Part shown: positions 29,016-36,938 of the stretch, in pieces
How positions within the stretch are numbered: the stretch's first letter is position 1
Layout of the letters: the number at the start of each line of letters is the position of its first letter
Source of the DNA: Sphingomonas xinjiangensis
Lineage (GTDB): Bacteria; Pseudomonadota; Alphaproteobacteria; Sphingomonadales; Sphingomonadaceae
DNA length: 64,000 nucleotides
Assembly: GCF_014199255.1 (NCBI RefSeq)
Contig: NZ_JACIJF010000002.1
Span: 186,001-250,000 of the forward strand
Direction: 5' to 3'
Position numbers and translations under genes: made by a program
The notes under the pieces: generated by a model
The model's input: the letters and a program-made list of their open reading frames with translations, nothing else
Databases searched by the model: none
Told to the model about the DNA's origin: nothing

Positions 29016-29656
29016 GGCACTTGCTGCTGGCCGGCGCCAACTGGCCCGACCGGCTGATCGCCTGCGTCGGCGCCCTTGCGGGCATCGTGGTCACTGCGGC
29101 CGTCGGCGGGCTGCTGCCGCCAGCCGCGGCGCCCTTCCTCGTCGCGCCGATGGGCGCCTCCGCGGTGCTGGTCTATGCCGTGCCGGCCAGCCCACTGGCC
29201 CAGCCCTGGCCCGTACTCGGCGGCAACATGCTGTCGGTGTCGGTGGGCCTCTTCTGCGCGCTGCTGCTCGGCCATGGGGCGCTTGCCGCTGGCGTGGCGG
29301 TAAGCCTAGCCATCCTGCTGATGTCGCTGCTGCGCTGCCTCCATCCGCCCGGCGGCGCCTGCGCGCTGCTGCCGGTGCTCGGCGGCCCCGCGATCTTGGG
29401 TAAGGGTTTCGCCTTCGCGCTGCTCCCGGTCGGCCTCAACGCCGCCGTGCTGGTGGGCGTGGGTCTCGCTTATCACCGCTTTTCGCGCCACAGCTACCCG
29501 CACAAGCCAGCCCCGGCCGCCGCAATCCCCAGCCTCCTGCGTGCCGACATCGACGCCGCCTTGGCGGAGGCGCATGAGAGCTTCGACATCGACAGCGAAG
29601 ATCTCGCAGCCCTGCTCGACCGCGCCGAAGCCCACGCCCAGTCGCGGCGCCGCTAA
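29000..29656 (+). CDS. HPP family integral membrane protein
   Basis: The 218-residue protein has about four membrane helices and the family signature RCLHPPGGACALLPVLGG near residue 113, after the AAPFLVAPMGASAVLVYA segment. HPP proteins are inner-membrane proteins; in cyanobacteria and plants related proteins support nitrite transport, but bacterial roles are open. A soluble C-terminal tail of about 50 residues follows (IDAALAEAHESFDIDSEDLAALLDRA). The start lies inside the end of the amidohydrolase gene. Confidence 0.85.
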   Translation: MARQIGHLLLAGANWPDRLIACVGALAGIVVTAAVGGLLPPAAAPFLVAPMGASAVLVYAVPASPLAQPWPVLGGNMLSVSVGLFCALLLGHGALAAGVAVSLAILLMSLLRCLHPPGGACALLPVLGGPAILGKGFAFALLPVGLNAAVLVGVGLAYHRFSRHSYPHKPAPAAAIPSLLRADIDAALAEAHESFDIDSEDLAALLDRAEAHAQSRRR

Positions 29657-29738
29657 GCACACCGCACCTATTTGCAACGAGACGAGCGAGCGCAGCAGAG
29701 GGCGCGGGGCGAGCCTTGCGTCAAGGTACTCGCCCGGC

Positions 29739-29918
29739 ATGATCGGCCGCGCCGGCATGGAAGCGCTCGGCTGGTGGGAGAAGCTTCACGCGTCCCGGCG
29801 CGACTATCTTCAAATGATGTGGGGTGGCCAGGTCGTGTTCGTCGAAAGACAATTCTCGGCGGTCATCCACCCTAGGGACGAGACCGTCACCGCAACCGAA
29901 ATCACCGTCATAGACTGA
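29739..29918 (+). CDS. Hypothetical small protein
   Basis: A 59-codon frame from the ATG at 29739 (or ATG 29757) encodes MEALGWWEKLHASRRDYLQM followed by a short beta-like segment VVFVERQFSAVIHP. The composition looks protein-like rather than out-of-frame (no Arg/Ala-Pro runs). The frame is open upstream into the HPP gene, but that part is a shadow. No family is recognised. Confidence 0.45.
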   Translation: MIGRAGMEALGWWEKLHASRRDYLQMMWGGQVVFVERQFSAVIHPRDETVTATEITVID

Positions 29919-29961
29919 GTGCGTCTGTCGAACTGGCAGGACCCCTCGCGTTCAGCGCCTC

Positions 29962-30000
29962 AAAAAACAAGGGCCGCGGCTCCATCCGGAACCGCGGCCC
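29962..30000 (-). terminator. Rho-independent terminator of ctrA
   Basis: GGGCCGCGG and CCGCGGCCC form a perfect 9-bp stem, extended by a few pairs around the ctccatccggaa loop. On the minus strand it is followed by TTGTTTTTTG. It lies 25 nt after the ctrA stop. Confidence 0.88.
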
Positions 30001-30024
30001 ATACAGCCCCCGCTGTGTTTCAAA

Positions 30025-30732
30025 TCAGGCGACTGCCGAAACGCCCGCTTCCACGCCGTCCAGCTCGCGCAGCACATAGCCACGGCCCCAGACAGTCTCG
30101 ATGTAATTCTCGCCTTCGGTCGCCATGGTCAGCTTCTTGCGCAGCTTGCAGATGAAGACGTCGATGATCTTGAGCTCGGGCTCGTCCATCCCGCCATAGA
30201 GATGATTGAGGAACATCTCCTTGGTCAGGGTCGTGCCCTTGCGGAGCGACAGCAGCTCCAGCATCGCATATTCCTTGCCGGTCAGGTGCACGCGCGCGCC
30301 GTCGACTTCGACGGTCTTGGCGTCCAGGTTCACCGCCAGCTTGCCGGTGCGGATGACCGATTGCGAATGGCCCTTCGAGCGGCGAACCACTGCGTGGATG
30401 CGCGCCACCAGTTCCTCGCGGTGGAAGGGCTTGGTGACGTAATCGTCGGCGCCGAAGCCGAACGAGCGCACCTTGGAATCCATTTCGTTGACGCCCGACA
30501 GGATCAGCACCGGCGTCTGCACGCGGGCGACGCGGACCTTCTTCAGCACGTCATAGCCGTGCATGTCGGGAAGGTTCAGGTCGAGCAGGATAATGTCGTA
30601 GTCATAGAGCTTGGCAAGATCCAAGCCCTCTTCGCCCAAGTCGGTGGTGTAGACGTTGAAGCCTTCCGCGCCGAGCATCAGCTCGATTGCCTTTGCAGTG
30701 CTAGGCTCGTCTTCGATCAGCAGCACGCGCAT
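30025..30732 (-). CDS. ctrA: Cell cycle response regulator CtrA
   Basis: CtrA is the master OmpR-family transcription factor of alphaproteobacterial cell cycle and motility control. The 235-residue product has a receiver domain with the phospho-acceptor Asp51 ([20 protein letters not shown]), acidic pocket residues EDE near 7-9, [11 protein letters not shown], and a winged-helix domain with the CtrA-typical [52 protein letters not shown]. The C-terminus is Val-Ala, reminiscent of the hydrophobic ClpXP degron of Caulobacter CtrA. CpdR, which directs such proteolysis, is also encoded in this window. Confidence 0.96.
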   Translation of the reverse strand: MRVLLIEDEPSTAKAIELMLGAEGFNVYTTDLGEEGLDLAKLYDYDIILLDLNLPDMHGYDVLKKVRVARVQTPVLILSGVNEMDSKVRSFGFGADDYVTKPFHREELVARIHAVVRRSKGHSQSVIRTGKLAVNLDAKTVEVDGARVHLTGKEYAMLELLSLRKGTTLTKEMFLNHLYGGMDEPELKIIDVFICKLRKKLTMATEGENYIETVWGRGYVLRELDGVEAGVSAVA

Positions 30733-30781
30733 CGCCGTATCCCCTGTCCTCAGACGCGTGGAGCCCCGCTGGCCGACGCGT

Positions 30782-30845
30782 TGGACGATTCCATTAACCT
30801 AACCCCGTCTGAAGGCAAAAGGTTAATTTCGGCCTAACCGGCTCC
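30782..30845 (-). promoter_or_regulatory. ctrA promoter region with GANTC and CtrA-type boxes
   Basis: About 50-115 nt upstream of the ctrA start there is a GATTC (GANTC, CcrM methylation site, 30787-30791), a TTAACCTAA motif (30794-30802) and TTAA-N7-CTAA (30823-30837), one base from the CtrA consensus TTAA-N7-TTAA. Caulobacter ctrA is controlled by CcrM methylation and CtrA autoregulation, so the arrangement fits the known logic. The sites are seen; the use is inferred. Confidence 0.6.
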
Positions 30846-30901
30846 ATTCACGTGTCTTAGGACATATACTTAAGGCTATCGCCACAGCGGTTACGAAGCG
30901 G

Positions 30902-31813
30902 TTACGCGGCCTCTACGCACAATCGCTTGAGCCGCTCGGACAGGAATTCGATCAGCGCTTCCACACGGGCCGGCCGCAATGTGCCGGGCGGCGTCATCAG
31001 GTGCAGCCCCGCCGCGCCGCCCGACCAGTCATTCAGCACCGCCTCCAGCGTTCCCGCCGCGATATGCTTGTTGACCAGGAAATCGGGCAGCCGCGCTACC
31101 CCCAGGCCCGCGCACAGCGCCGGCAGCATCGCATCGCCATTGTCGGTGCGCACCGGGCCGTCAACCCGTACCGCCGCTTCCTCACCGCCTGCCTTGCGAA
31201 ACCGCCACACGTCGGGCGAGCTGGTGTTGGTGTAGATGAAGCATGCGTGCGTCGCGAGATCGGCGGGGTGGCGCGGGCGCCCCGCGCGCTCGAAATAGGC
31301 TGGCGCGCCGACCACGAAGGTCGACACCGGCCCCAGCCGCCGCGCGCGCAGCGAGCTGTCGGGCAGTTCGGCGATGCGGATCGCCACGTCGATCCCCTCG
31401 CCGACGATGTCGACGAACGCATCGGACAGGCGCAGGTCGACACGGATGCCCGGGTGCAGCGTCATGAACTCGGCCAGGGCCGGGCCCAGATGGCTGATCC
31501 CGAAAGTGAGCGGCGCCGCGATGCGCACCAGCCCCGCCGGCGCGCTGGCGGATTCGAATGCCGCCTCCTCCGCCGCTTCGCCTTCTGACAGGATACGCTG
31601 CGCCCGCTCGGCCAGCCCGCGCCCGCTTTCGGTCAGTGCCAGCCGGCGCGAGGTGCGGTGAAATAGCGCGGTGCCCAGCCGTTGCTCCAGCCGCGTAATC
31701 GCCTTTGAAACCGTTGCCTTGGATACACCCAGCGCTTCCGCGGCGCCGCTGAACGAGCGATGCTCCACGACGGCGGCAAAGATCGCCCAGGCTTCGAAAT
31801 CAGGCAGTTTCAT
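30902..31813 (-). CDS. LysR-family transcriptional regulator
   Basis: The protein from ATG 31813 (MKLPDFEAWAIFAAVVEHRS) has 303 residues: an N-terminal winged helix (FSGAAEALGVSKATVSKAITRLEQRLGTALFHRTSRRLALTE) and a C-terminal effector domain (GLVRIAAPLTFGISHLGPALAEF, VDLRLSDAFVDIVGEGIDVAIRI). Three further in-frame codons upstream are less likely. It is divergent from the pirin gene with a palindrome in the gap, so it probably regulates pirin/wrbA and itself, perhaps in response to electrophiles or quinones (inference). Confidence 0.9.
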   Translation of the reverse strand: MKLPDFEAWAIFAAVVEHRSFSGAAEALGVSKATVSKAITRLEQRLGTALFHRTSRRLALTESGRGLAERAQRILSEGEAAEEAAFESASAPAGLVRIAAPLTFGISHLGPALAEFMTLHPGIRVDLRLSDAFVDIVGEGIDVAIRIAELPDSSLRARRLGPVSTFVVGAPAYFERAGRPRHPADLATHACFIYTNTSSPDVWRFRKAGGEEAAVRVDGPVRTDNGDAMLPALCAGLGVARLPDFLVNKHIAAGTLEAVLNDWSGGAAGLHLMTPPGTLRPARVEALIEFLSERLKRLCVEAA

Positions 31814-31832
31814 GGAGAGCACGCGTACATCA

Positions 31833-31847
31833 GAAACGATCGGTTTC
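31833..31847. promoter_or_regulatory. Putative LysR operator GAAAC-N5-GTTTC
   Basis: A 5-bp inverted repeat, GAAACgatcgGTTTC, lies between the divergent LysR and pirin genes, followed by a further AACGTTTCC. LysR-type regulators bind inverted repeats of this size in divergent promoters. The motif is seen; binding is inferred. Confidence 0.45.
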
Positions 31848-31911
31848 CAACGTTTCCATTTCAGCTCGCAATGGTGCTGCCTATGTCTCAGCCTTGAACC
31901 GGATAATCAAC

Positions 31912-32610
31912 ATGCTCGACAAACGCTCATTTGATAGCCTCGGAAATGCCGATCACGGCTGGCTCAAGGCGCGTCACCATTTCACCTTCGCGGGCTATTA
32001 TGATCACAACCGCATGGGTTGGGGTGCGCTGCGCGTCTGGAACGATGATGAGATCGCAGCCAATTCCGGTTTCCCACCGCATCCGCATCAGGACATGGAG
32101 ATCATCACCTATGTCCGCTCGGGCGCGATCACCCATCAGGATTCGATGGGCAACAAAGGCCGTACCGCAGCCGGCGACGTTCAGGTGATGAGCGCGGGCA
32201 GCGGCGTGCGTCACGCGGAATACAATCTTGAGCCCGAAACCGCGCGCATCTTCCAGATCTGGATTCAGCCGCGCACCCGCGGCGGCCAGCCCAGCTGGGG
32301 CGCCAAGCCTTTTCCCAAGGGCGACCGGTCAGGCAAATTCGTGCCGCTCGCCTCCGGCTTTGCCGAGGACGGCGAAGCCCTGCCGATTCGCTCCGACGCG
32401 CGCGTTCTTGGCGCCACGCTGAAAGCGGGCGAAAGCATCGACTATGCCGTCGGTCCCGCCCGGCACGCCTATCTGGTCCCCGCAATCGGCGCGGTCGAGA
32501 TCGACGGCGAGCAGGTGCATGCGCGCGACGGCGCAGCGTTCACCGGCGGCAAAAACATCATCATCACCGCGCTCCAAGACGCCGAAATCGTTCTCGTCGA
32601 CAGCGAGTGA
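31912..32610 (+). CDS. Pirin family protein
   Basis: The 232-residue bicupin starts [20 protein letters not shown]. It carries the metal-binding cupin motif of pirins ([28 protein letters not shown], then [14 protein letters not shown]), close to E. coli YhhW, a quercetin 2,3-dioxygenase in vitro. Six upstream residues from a TTG are possible but not family-like. It precedes wrbA by 26 nt. The two are commonly neighbours and may share a role in quinone or flavonoid stress, which is an inference. Confidence 0.9.
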   Translation: MLDKRSFDSLGNADHGWLKARHHFTFAGYYDHNRMGWGALRVWNDDEIAANSGFPPHPHQDMEIITYVRSGAITHQDSMGNKGRTAAGDVQVMSAGSGVRHAEYNLEPETARIFQIWIQPRTRGGQPSWGAKPFPKGDRSGKFVPLASGFAEDGEALPIRSDARVLGATLKAGESIDYAVGPARHAYLVPAIGAVEIDGEQVHARDGAAFTGGKNIIITALQDAEIVLVDSE

Positions 32611-32636
32611 ATCCGAACCACAAGGGAGCATCCACC

Positions 32637-33239
32637 ATGTCCAAGATCCTGGTCCTCTATTACTCGTCCTATGGCCATCTCGCGAAGATGGCCGATGCCG
32701 TCGCCGAGGGTGCGCGCAGCACCGGCGCGCAGGTCGACGTTCGCCGCGTCGCCGAGACCGCGCCGGCCGAAGTCGTCCAGGCGGCCGGCTTCATCGCTGA
32801 TCAAAGCCACCCGGTGCTCGACGATGTCAACGAGCTCGCCAATTACGACGGCATCATCGTCGGCTCTCCCACCCGCTACGGCCGCGTGTCGAGCCAGATG
32901 GCTAGCTTCTGGGACAAGGCGGGCGGCCTGTGGTTCCAGGGCAAGCTCAATGGCAAGGTCGGCGGCGCCTTCACGTCCACCGCCAGCCAGCATGGCGGTC
33001 AGGAGACTACGCTCTTTTCGATCATCACCAACCTGCTGCACTTCGGCCTGACCATCGTCGGGCTCGACTATGGCTTCCAGGGCCAGGGCGGTGTCGATGA
33101 AGTGAAGGGCGGCTCGCCTTATGGCGCGACGACCATTGCCGGTGCCGACGGCAGCCGCTTGCCCAGCGATGTCGAGCTCGAAGGCGCACGCTACCAGGGC
33201 CGCCGCATAGCCGAGGTCGCGAACAAGCTCGCCGCGTAA
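32637..33239 (+). CDS. wrbA: NAD(P)H:quinone oxidoreductase WrbA
   Basis: WrbA is an FMN enzyme reducing quinones by two electrons. The 200-residue product begins [20 protein letters not shown], the flavodoxin-like FMN phosphate loop, and continues with [29 protein letters not shown] and the [23 protein letters not shown] segment, all typical. A GGGAG ribosome-binding site precedes the ATG. It is downstream of pirin and followed by a strong terminator. Confidence 0.95.
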   Translation: MSKILVLYYSSYGHLAKMADAVAEGARSTGAQVDVRRVAETAPAEVVQAAGFIADQSHPVLDDVNELANYDGIIVGSPTRYGRVSSQMASFWDKAGGLWFQGKLNGKVGGAFTSTASQHGGQETTLFSIITNLLHFGLTIVGLDYGFQGQGGVDEVKGGSPYGATTIAGADGSRLPSDVELEGARYQGRRIAEVANKLAA

Positions 33240-33256
33240 TCCCCGACGCGCGCGAC

Positions 33257-33335
33257 TGAAACCGCGCACGCCCCTCCTCTCGCGCGGTTTCACAGGCGGC
33301 GGTCGGTTCCCCTACCGGCCGCCGCTTTTCGTTTG
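33257..33335 (+). terminator. Tandem hairpins ending the pirin-wrbA transcript
   Basis: A perfect 11-bp stem (TGAAACCGCGC / GCGCGGTTTCA) is followed directly by a second long stem (GCGGCGGtCGGT / ACCGGCCGCCGC), which ends in TTTTCGTTT. The second hairpin has the usual Rho-independent form on the + strand. Confidence 0.8.
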
Positions 33336-33360
33336 GCGGCAGCCCGCTATATGCCGATCC

Positions 33361-34011
33361 ATGTTCCAGGACCGCGTACTCTTCATCGACGGCGAAGCCA
33401 TCGTGATCGACAAGCCCGCCGGGCTCCCCGTCGACCGGCCGCGTGATCGCTCCACTAGCCTCGAGGATCTGCTCGGCGAGCTGACCTTTGGTTTCCGCCG
33501 CTTGCCCGTGGCGATGCACCGGCTCGACCGCGACACCAGCGGCTGCCTGCTGCTCGCGCGCAATCCCAAAGCGATGAAGCGCTTCGCGCAGGCATTCGAA
33601 GCCGGCATTGTGGAAAAACGCTACCTTGCAATCCTTGAGGGCGTGCCCGCGGATCAATCAGGCATGATCGACTTGCCGCTCGCCAAGATTTCCAGCGCCG
33701 AGAATGGCTGGCGCATGCGCGGCGACCCGAAGGGCAAGCCCGCCCGCACCCGCTGGGAAGTGCTCGAGTCCCGCGGCGGACGGGCCCTGCTGGCTTTTTA
33801 CCCGGAGACCGGCCGCACGCATCAGATCCGCATCCACGCTGCCGAAGGGCTCGGCATCCCGATCACCGGCGATCCGGTCTACGGCGCCGGCGGCCCCGCA
33901 GTGATGCTCCATGCCGAGGGTCTGACCATCCCGCGCGAGGGCAAGCCCCCGGTCGAGGCACACGCGCCGCTGCCGGTGCGCTTCCATAATCTCGGCTTTG
34001 GCCGTGACTGA
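33361..34011 (+). CDS. RluA-family RNA pseudouridine synthase
   Basis: The 216-residue protein has the RluA catalytic motif HRLDRDTSGCLLLARN with Asp56, IDKPAGLPVDRP near residue 18 and the C-terminal ETGRTHQIRIHAAEGLGIPITGDPVYG. It lacks an S4 domain. The target uridine (23S rRNA or tRNA, as for RluA/RluC/TruC-type enzymes) cannot be told from sequence. Its last codons overlap the GTG start of the interrupted arfB gene, so both were probably one transcript before the element inserted. Confidence 0.9.
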   Translation: MFQDRVLFIDGEAIVIDKPAGLPVDRPRDRSTSLEDLLGELTFGFRRLPVAMHRLDRDTSGCLLLARNPKAMKRFAQAFEAGIVEKRYLAILEGVPADQSGMIDLPLAKISSAENGWRMRGDPKGKPARTRWEVLESRGGRALLAFYPETGRTHQIRIHAAEGLGIPITGDPVYGAGGPAVMLHAEGLTIPREGKPPVEAHAPLPVRFHNLGFGRD

Positions 34012-34093
34012 AATTCCTGAGGAAGCTATCGTCGAGGAACGCTTCCTCGCTGCTTCCGGCCCAGGCGGGCAGAACGTCAACAAGGTCCCCTAG
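34004..34093 (+). pseudogene. arfB: arfB 5' fragment, cut by the integrative element
   Basis: A GTG start overlapping the pseudouridine synthase gene opens a frame reading MTEIPEEAIVEERFLAASGP then GGQNVNKV before running into element DNA and a TAG at 34091-34093. This is the N-terminus of ArfB/YaeJ, the release-factor-like protein that rescues stalled ribosomes with its GGQ motif. The remainder of the same gene (ATAVQLRIDVFKLGLPLYAY onward) is found 10.2 kb away at 44284-44612. The 29-residue stub has the GGQ but none of the rest of the domain or the basic tail. Confidence 0.9.
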
Positions 34094-34101
34094 TTTCCCC
34101 G
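34077..34101. other. attL of the element
   Basis: The shared core TCAACAAGGTC (34077-34087) lies within the Val-Asn-Lys-Val codons of arfB. To its right the element arm GTTTCCCCG (34093-34101) mirrors the arm at attR. The host half-site to the left contains GCGGGCAGAACG. Confidence 0.85.
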
Positions 34102-34113
34102 AAGATAATGAAT

Positions 34114-34137
34114 GCGGGTTCGCACCCGCTTTTGTTA
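34114..34137 (+). terminator. Terminator-like hairpin between attL and the integrase gene
   Basis: GCGGGT, loop tcgc, ACCCGC, then TTTTGTT: a compact Rho-independent-like structure ending 11 nt before the integrase ATG. It would stop host transcription from the pseudouridine synthase/arfB promoter entering the integrase gene, or attenuate integrase expression. Confidence 0.6.
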
Positions 34138-34147
34138 GGACTCGGGA

Positions 34148-35869
34148 ATGCCTGCGACAGCTTACAGTTACATTCGTTTCTCGACGCCCGCCCAGCTTAA
34201 AGGGGATTCGCTCCGCAGGCAGCTAGCGAAGTCGGAGAAGTTTGCGTCCCAGAATGGTTTGACGCTCGACACCTCACACCGGGACCTTGGCTTGAGTGCC
34301 TACAAGGGGACGAACCGCCACAAAGGTGCGCTCGCCAGTTTCCTCGGGAAGATCGAAAGCGGGGAGATTGAACGCGGTTCCTATCTCATCGTGGAAAATC
34401 TGGACCGCCTTACCCGCGAAGATGTGCTCTCCGCTGTGTCTTTGTTTTTGCGAATCATCGAAGCTGGTATCGTGGTTGCGACGCTCAACGATGACATGAT
34501 CTACAGCACGCGGACCATCATAGATCGCCCCAACGATCTCACGGTTTCTATCTCTGCGTTCATCAAGGGCAACCGCGAACAGAAGGACAAGGCTGAACGG
34601 CTCAAGGAAGCTTGGGATAACAAGCGCTCCGAGTTGGGTCCGGGCATTCGGAAGAAGCTAACTCGGCAAGGTCCGGGGTGGCTTTGCCTGATCGCGGATG
34701 ACCCTACCGATCCTTTGGTCGGGGAGTGGCACTTTAATGAACGCGCCGCGACCGTGCGCCGCATCTTCTCGCTTTGCGTCGAGGGACTAGGTAAGGAAGC
34801 CATCGCACGCCGTCTCAACGCGGAAGGGGAACGACCTTTTAAGCACGGAGACGGTTGGGGAATGTCGGCGATAGCGGAAATTCTGAAGGATCGCCGCACC
34901 ATCGGAGAGCTACAGCTTTACACGAAGGTTGATGGCCCGCGCCGCCCAATCGGTGATCCAATCAAAGGCTACTTCCCTGCTGTGATCTCGGACGAGCTGT
35001 TCTACCTCGCACAGGCTGAAATCGCAAAGCGTCATAGCGGCGCATCGCCGGGAAAGACGGGCAAGGTGCCTAATATCTTTGTCCGGCTCGCCCACTGTCA
35101 GTGTCGCCGCTCAATGGAGTATCGAGACCGCCAGAGCCGCTCCAGCCCCGCGAGCGTGTTCCTTACCTGTTCGGGTAATCGCAGAGGGCACCAGTGCCAG
35201 AACAGTGCCCGGTTTCCATATGCGCGACTTGAGAACCTAGTCCTCGATTGGGTGACTGACATCAAAGTCAGCGACACAGAGGCCAACAACGCCGATATCG
35301 CTGGTCTGAAACTCAACGCGAAAGAGGCCGAGCGAGACGACACGAAGCGACGCCTCGCGAGTGCTTTCGCCAAGTGGGAACAAGAGGAAGACGGCACTAT
35401 CAAGGATATGCTTTACGCATCAATTCAGCGCTACAGCGCAGCCCTACCTACCATTCAGGCGGAAATCGTTGAGCTTGATGAGACCGTTCGCACAACCAAG
35501 CGGAGTGTTATCGATGCTCGACGCGCCACCGTCCGCAAGCTCCGCGACGAAATGGTGGGCGTTTCTGGTGCTGCGCTTTTCGACATGCGAGCGAAACTGG
35601 CCGCCGCACTCCGCCGAGTCATTGATCGTATCGAATTTCACTCGGATGGGGCGTTCGATGTTACCCTGCGCGGCGGGTTGAAGTGCTACCGTTTCGCAGA
35701 TGGCAAGTTCGTCAAAGCCATCGACCTGAATGCGGTCAACCCGAAAGGTGCGGATAAGCTACTCACTTTCCCAATCGGCGAAACCACCGACGCTATGAAG
35801 CTCGCGCCGATGACGCTGCGAGGCATCCGGGAGACGCTCGGGGAGTTCGCTTCAATCCAACCGGCTTAA
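34148..35869 (+). CDS. Large serine recombinase (integrase of the element)
   Basis: The 573-residue enzyme has the serine recombinase N-terminal domain: YIRFSTPAQLKGDSLRRQ with the catalytic Ser12 and conserved arginines, and VENLDRLTREDVLSAVSLF near residue 90. It continues with a recombinase domain (GLGKEAIARRLNAEGERPFKHGDGWGMSAIAEIL), a zinc-ribbon with CQCRR and a later CSGN...HQCQ, and a charged coiled-coil region (about residues 375-460), then a C-terminal tail. This is the layout of phage-type integrases such as phiC31 and Bxb1. It lies next to attL and is the likely agent of insertion into arfB. Confidence 0.93.
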   Translation: MPATAYSYIRFSTPAQLKGDSLRRQLAKSEKFASQNGLTLDTSHRDLGLSAYKGTNRHKGALASFLGKIESGEIERGSYLIVENLDRLTREDVLSAVSLFLRIIEAGIVVATLNDDMIYSTRTIIDRPNDLTVSISAFIKGNREQKDKAERLKEAWDNKRSELGPGIRKKLTRQGPGWLCLIADDPTDPLVGEWHFNERAATVRRIFSLCVEGLGKEAIARRLNAEGERPFKHGDGWGMSAIAEILKDRRTIGELQLYTKVDGPRRPIGDPIKGYFPAVISDELFYLAQAEIAKRHSGASPGKTGKVPNIFVRLAHCQCRRSMEYRDRQSRSSPASVFLTCSGNRRGHQCQNSARFPYARLENLVLDWVTDIKVSDTEANNADIAGLKLNAKEAERDDTKRRLASAFAKWEQEEDGTIKDMLYASIQRYSAALPTIQAEIVELDETVRTTKRSVIDARRATVRKLRDEMVGVSGAALFDMRAKLAAALRRVIDRIEFHSDGAFDVTLRGGLKCYRFADGKFVKAIDLNAVNPKGADKLLTFPIGETTDAMKLAPMTLRGIRETLGEFASIQPA

Positions 35870-35929
35870 CCATCATTGCGTCGCCAAGCCGCTTGAAAAC
35901 GATTCGCAAGTCCGCATTTCGGCACCGCA

Positions 35930-36106
35930 ATGTTGATGATGCTCGCTTTGAACCAACCCGTTGAGTCGATTACCTCCCGCTTCGGCCAACTCTCTTATCG
36001 ACTGATCGAGGATGAGATCGAAAGAGCAGTGGCACGGAACGACAATGACACAGCCGAGGCGTGGCGAGCGAAGCTGCTCGAAGTGAATTCCACTCTGCTG
36101 CGTTAG
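35930..36106 (+). CDS. Small element protein, 58 residues, with a decayed paralogue at 37065-37230
   Basis: An ATG frame too short for usual cut-offs encodes MLMMLALNQPVESITSRFGQ, then SYRLIEDEIERAVARNDND and TAEAWRAKLLEVNSTLLR. The predicted form is two charged helices. It is credible as a gene because a diverged copy 1.1 kb downstream repeats the RLIEDE-(x)6-ARNDD/N-(x)7-WKAKLLEVN pattern, and the differences lie largely at the protein level. Function unknown; a small DNA- or protein-binding regulator is a guess. Confidence 0.6.
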   Translation: MLMMLALNQPVESITSRFGQLSYRLIEDEIERAVARNDNDTAEAWRAKLLEVNSTLLR

Positions 36107-36239
36107 CTTGGCTCCTCGAAGACGATGGAGAGTCGTGCTGATCTATGTTGGAAACCTAAAACATCTTGCCTTTCAATCGGCGTGTATTCGGCTGACACAT
36201 TAGTCGTGGCAGTTACAAGTAGCTTCCGGGCATTTGTAA

Positions 36240-36256
36240 GTTAACCTTTAGGTAAC
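36240..36256. promoter_or_regulatory. GTTAACCTTTAGGTAAC, CtrA-like box upstream of the 36293 gene
   Basis: An imperfect palindrome that includes TTAA-N7-GTAA, one base from the CtrA consensus, lies 37 nt upstream of the ATG at 36293. It could place the element gene under host cell-cycle control, or be an operator for an element regulator. Confidence 0.35.
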
Positions 36257-36292
36257 TCTTTCCGACCTAATCCGGCATCGGGAGAGTTAGCA

Positions 36293-36700
36293 ATGGCTCA
36301 TATCGGTGGCGTAATAACTTGCGGCGAGATCGACTGGGATCGCGCCGAAGAACACGGATCATTCCTGATCTTCAGCCATGGGGAAGGCAGGGACGAGTTC
36401 CATCTTCGGTGCGTCGTGTGGCGAGACGGCCAGACGAAGGACATCCTTGGACACAACTTCGACTACATCCGCGCGATATCGCGCGACTGGTGGACGGCAC
36501 ACGAGTCCGACACCCCAGAAGGGTGTCTGATCGCTGTTCACCCACACTGGCGAGACCAAGCAGCGGTGCAGGTAGAGGCGTTTCAGAATAGCGCTTATTC
36601 GGCTTTAATATCTGGCACTCTGCCGCTCACGAAAATTCGTGAGGAGAAGACCTTCGAGCATTGCCCGTGGGTGGATGTGCTTGCGAGCTTGCACCGCTAA
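36293..36700 (+). CDS. Hypothetical element protein, 135 residues
   Basis: A well-formed gene with a GGAGAG ribosome-binding site. The product (MAHIGGVITCGEIDWDRAEE) is acidic and rich in Trp, His and Cys, without membrane segments or a recognised motif. The HFDYIR-like and AVHPHWRDQAAVQVEAF stretches suggest a compact globular domain. I do not recognise a family. Confidence 0.65.
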   Translation: MAHIGGVITCGEIDWDRAEEHGSFLIFSHGEGRDEFHLRCVVWRDGQTKDILGHNFDYIRAISRDWWTAHESDTPEGCLIAVHPHWRDQAAVQVEAFQNSAYSALISGTLPLTKIREEKTFEHCPWVDVLASLHR

Positions 36701-36728
36701 TCGCTGTCGTGAATAACGGATCAGCGGA

Positions 36729-36938
36729 TCAGTTTAACCCGTGCGACTGCTTGTGCGCGGCAAGGGCCACCTCATACTCATTGGCCATTTTCAGCAACTC
36801 GTTGTGCATTTCATCGCTTCCGACCACTCTTGCCATGTCGCGGCAGACAACCGCCAGCTTGGTCAACTCAAGTCCACGGGCACACTCGTTTTGCACTGTG
36901 AGGAACCTCCTGATCTTTGAAGTTCGCGCATGCAGCAT
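36729..36938 (-). CDS. Hypothetical small helical protein
   Basis: The 69-residue frame MLHARTSKIRRFLTVQNECA continues as an amphipathic helix-rich protein (LELTKLAVVCRDMARVVGSD, MHNELLKMANEYEVALAAHK). Its ATG abuts a perfect 16-bp palindrome, which could be its operator. It is opposite to the flanking gene, and no ribosome-binding site stands out at normal spacing, so certainty is limited. Confidence 0.5.
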   Translation of the reverse strand: MLHARTSKIRRFLTVQNECARGLELTKLAVVCRDMARVVGSDEMHNELLKMANEYEVALAAHKQSHGLN

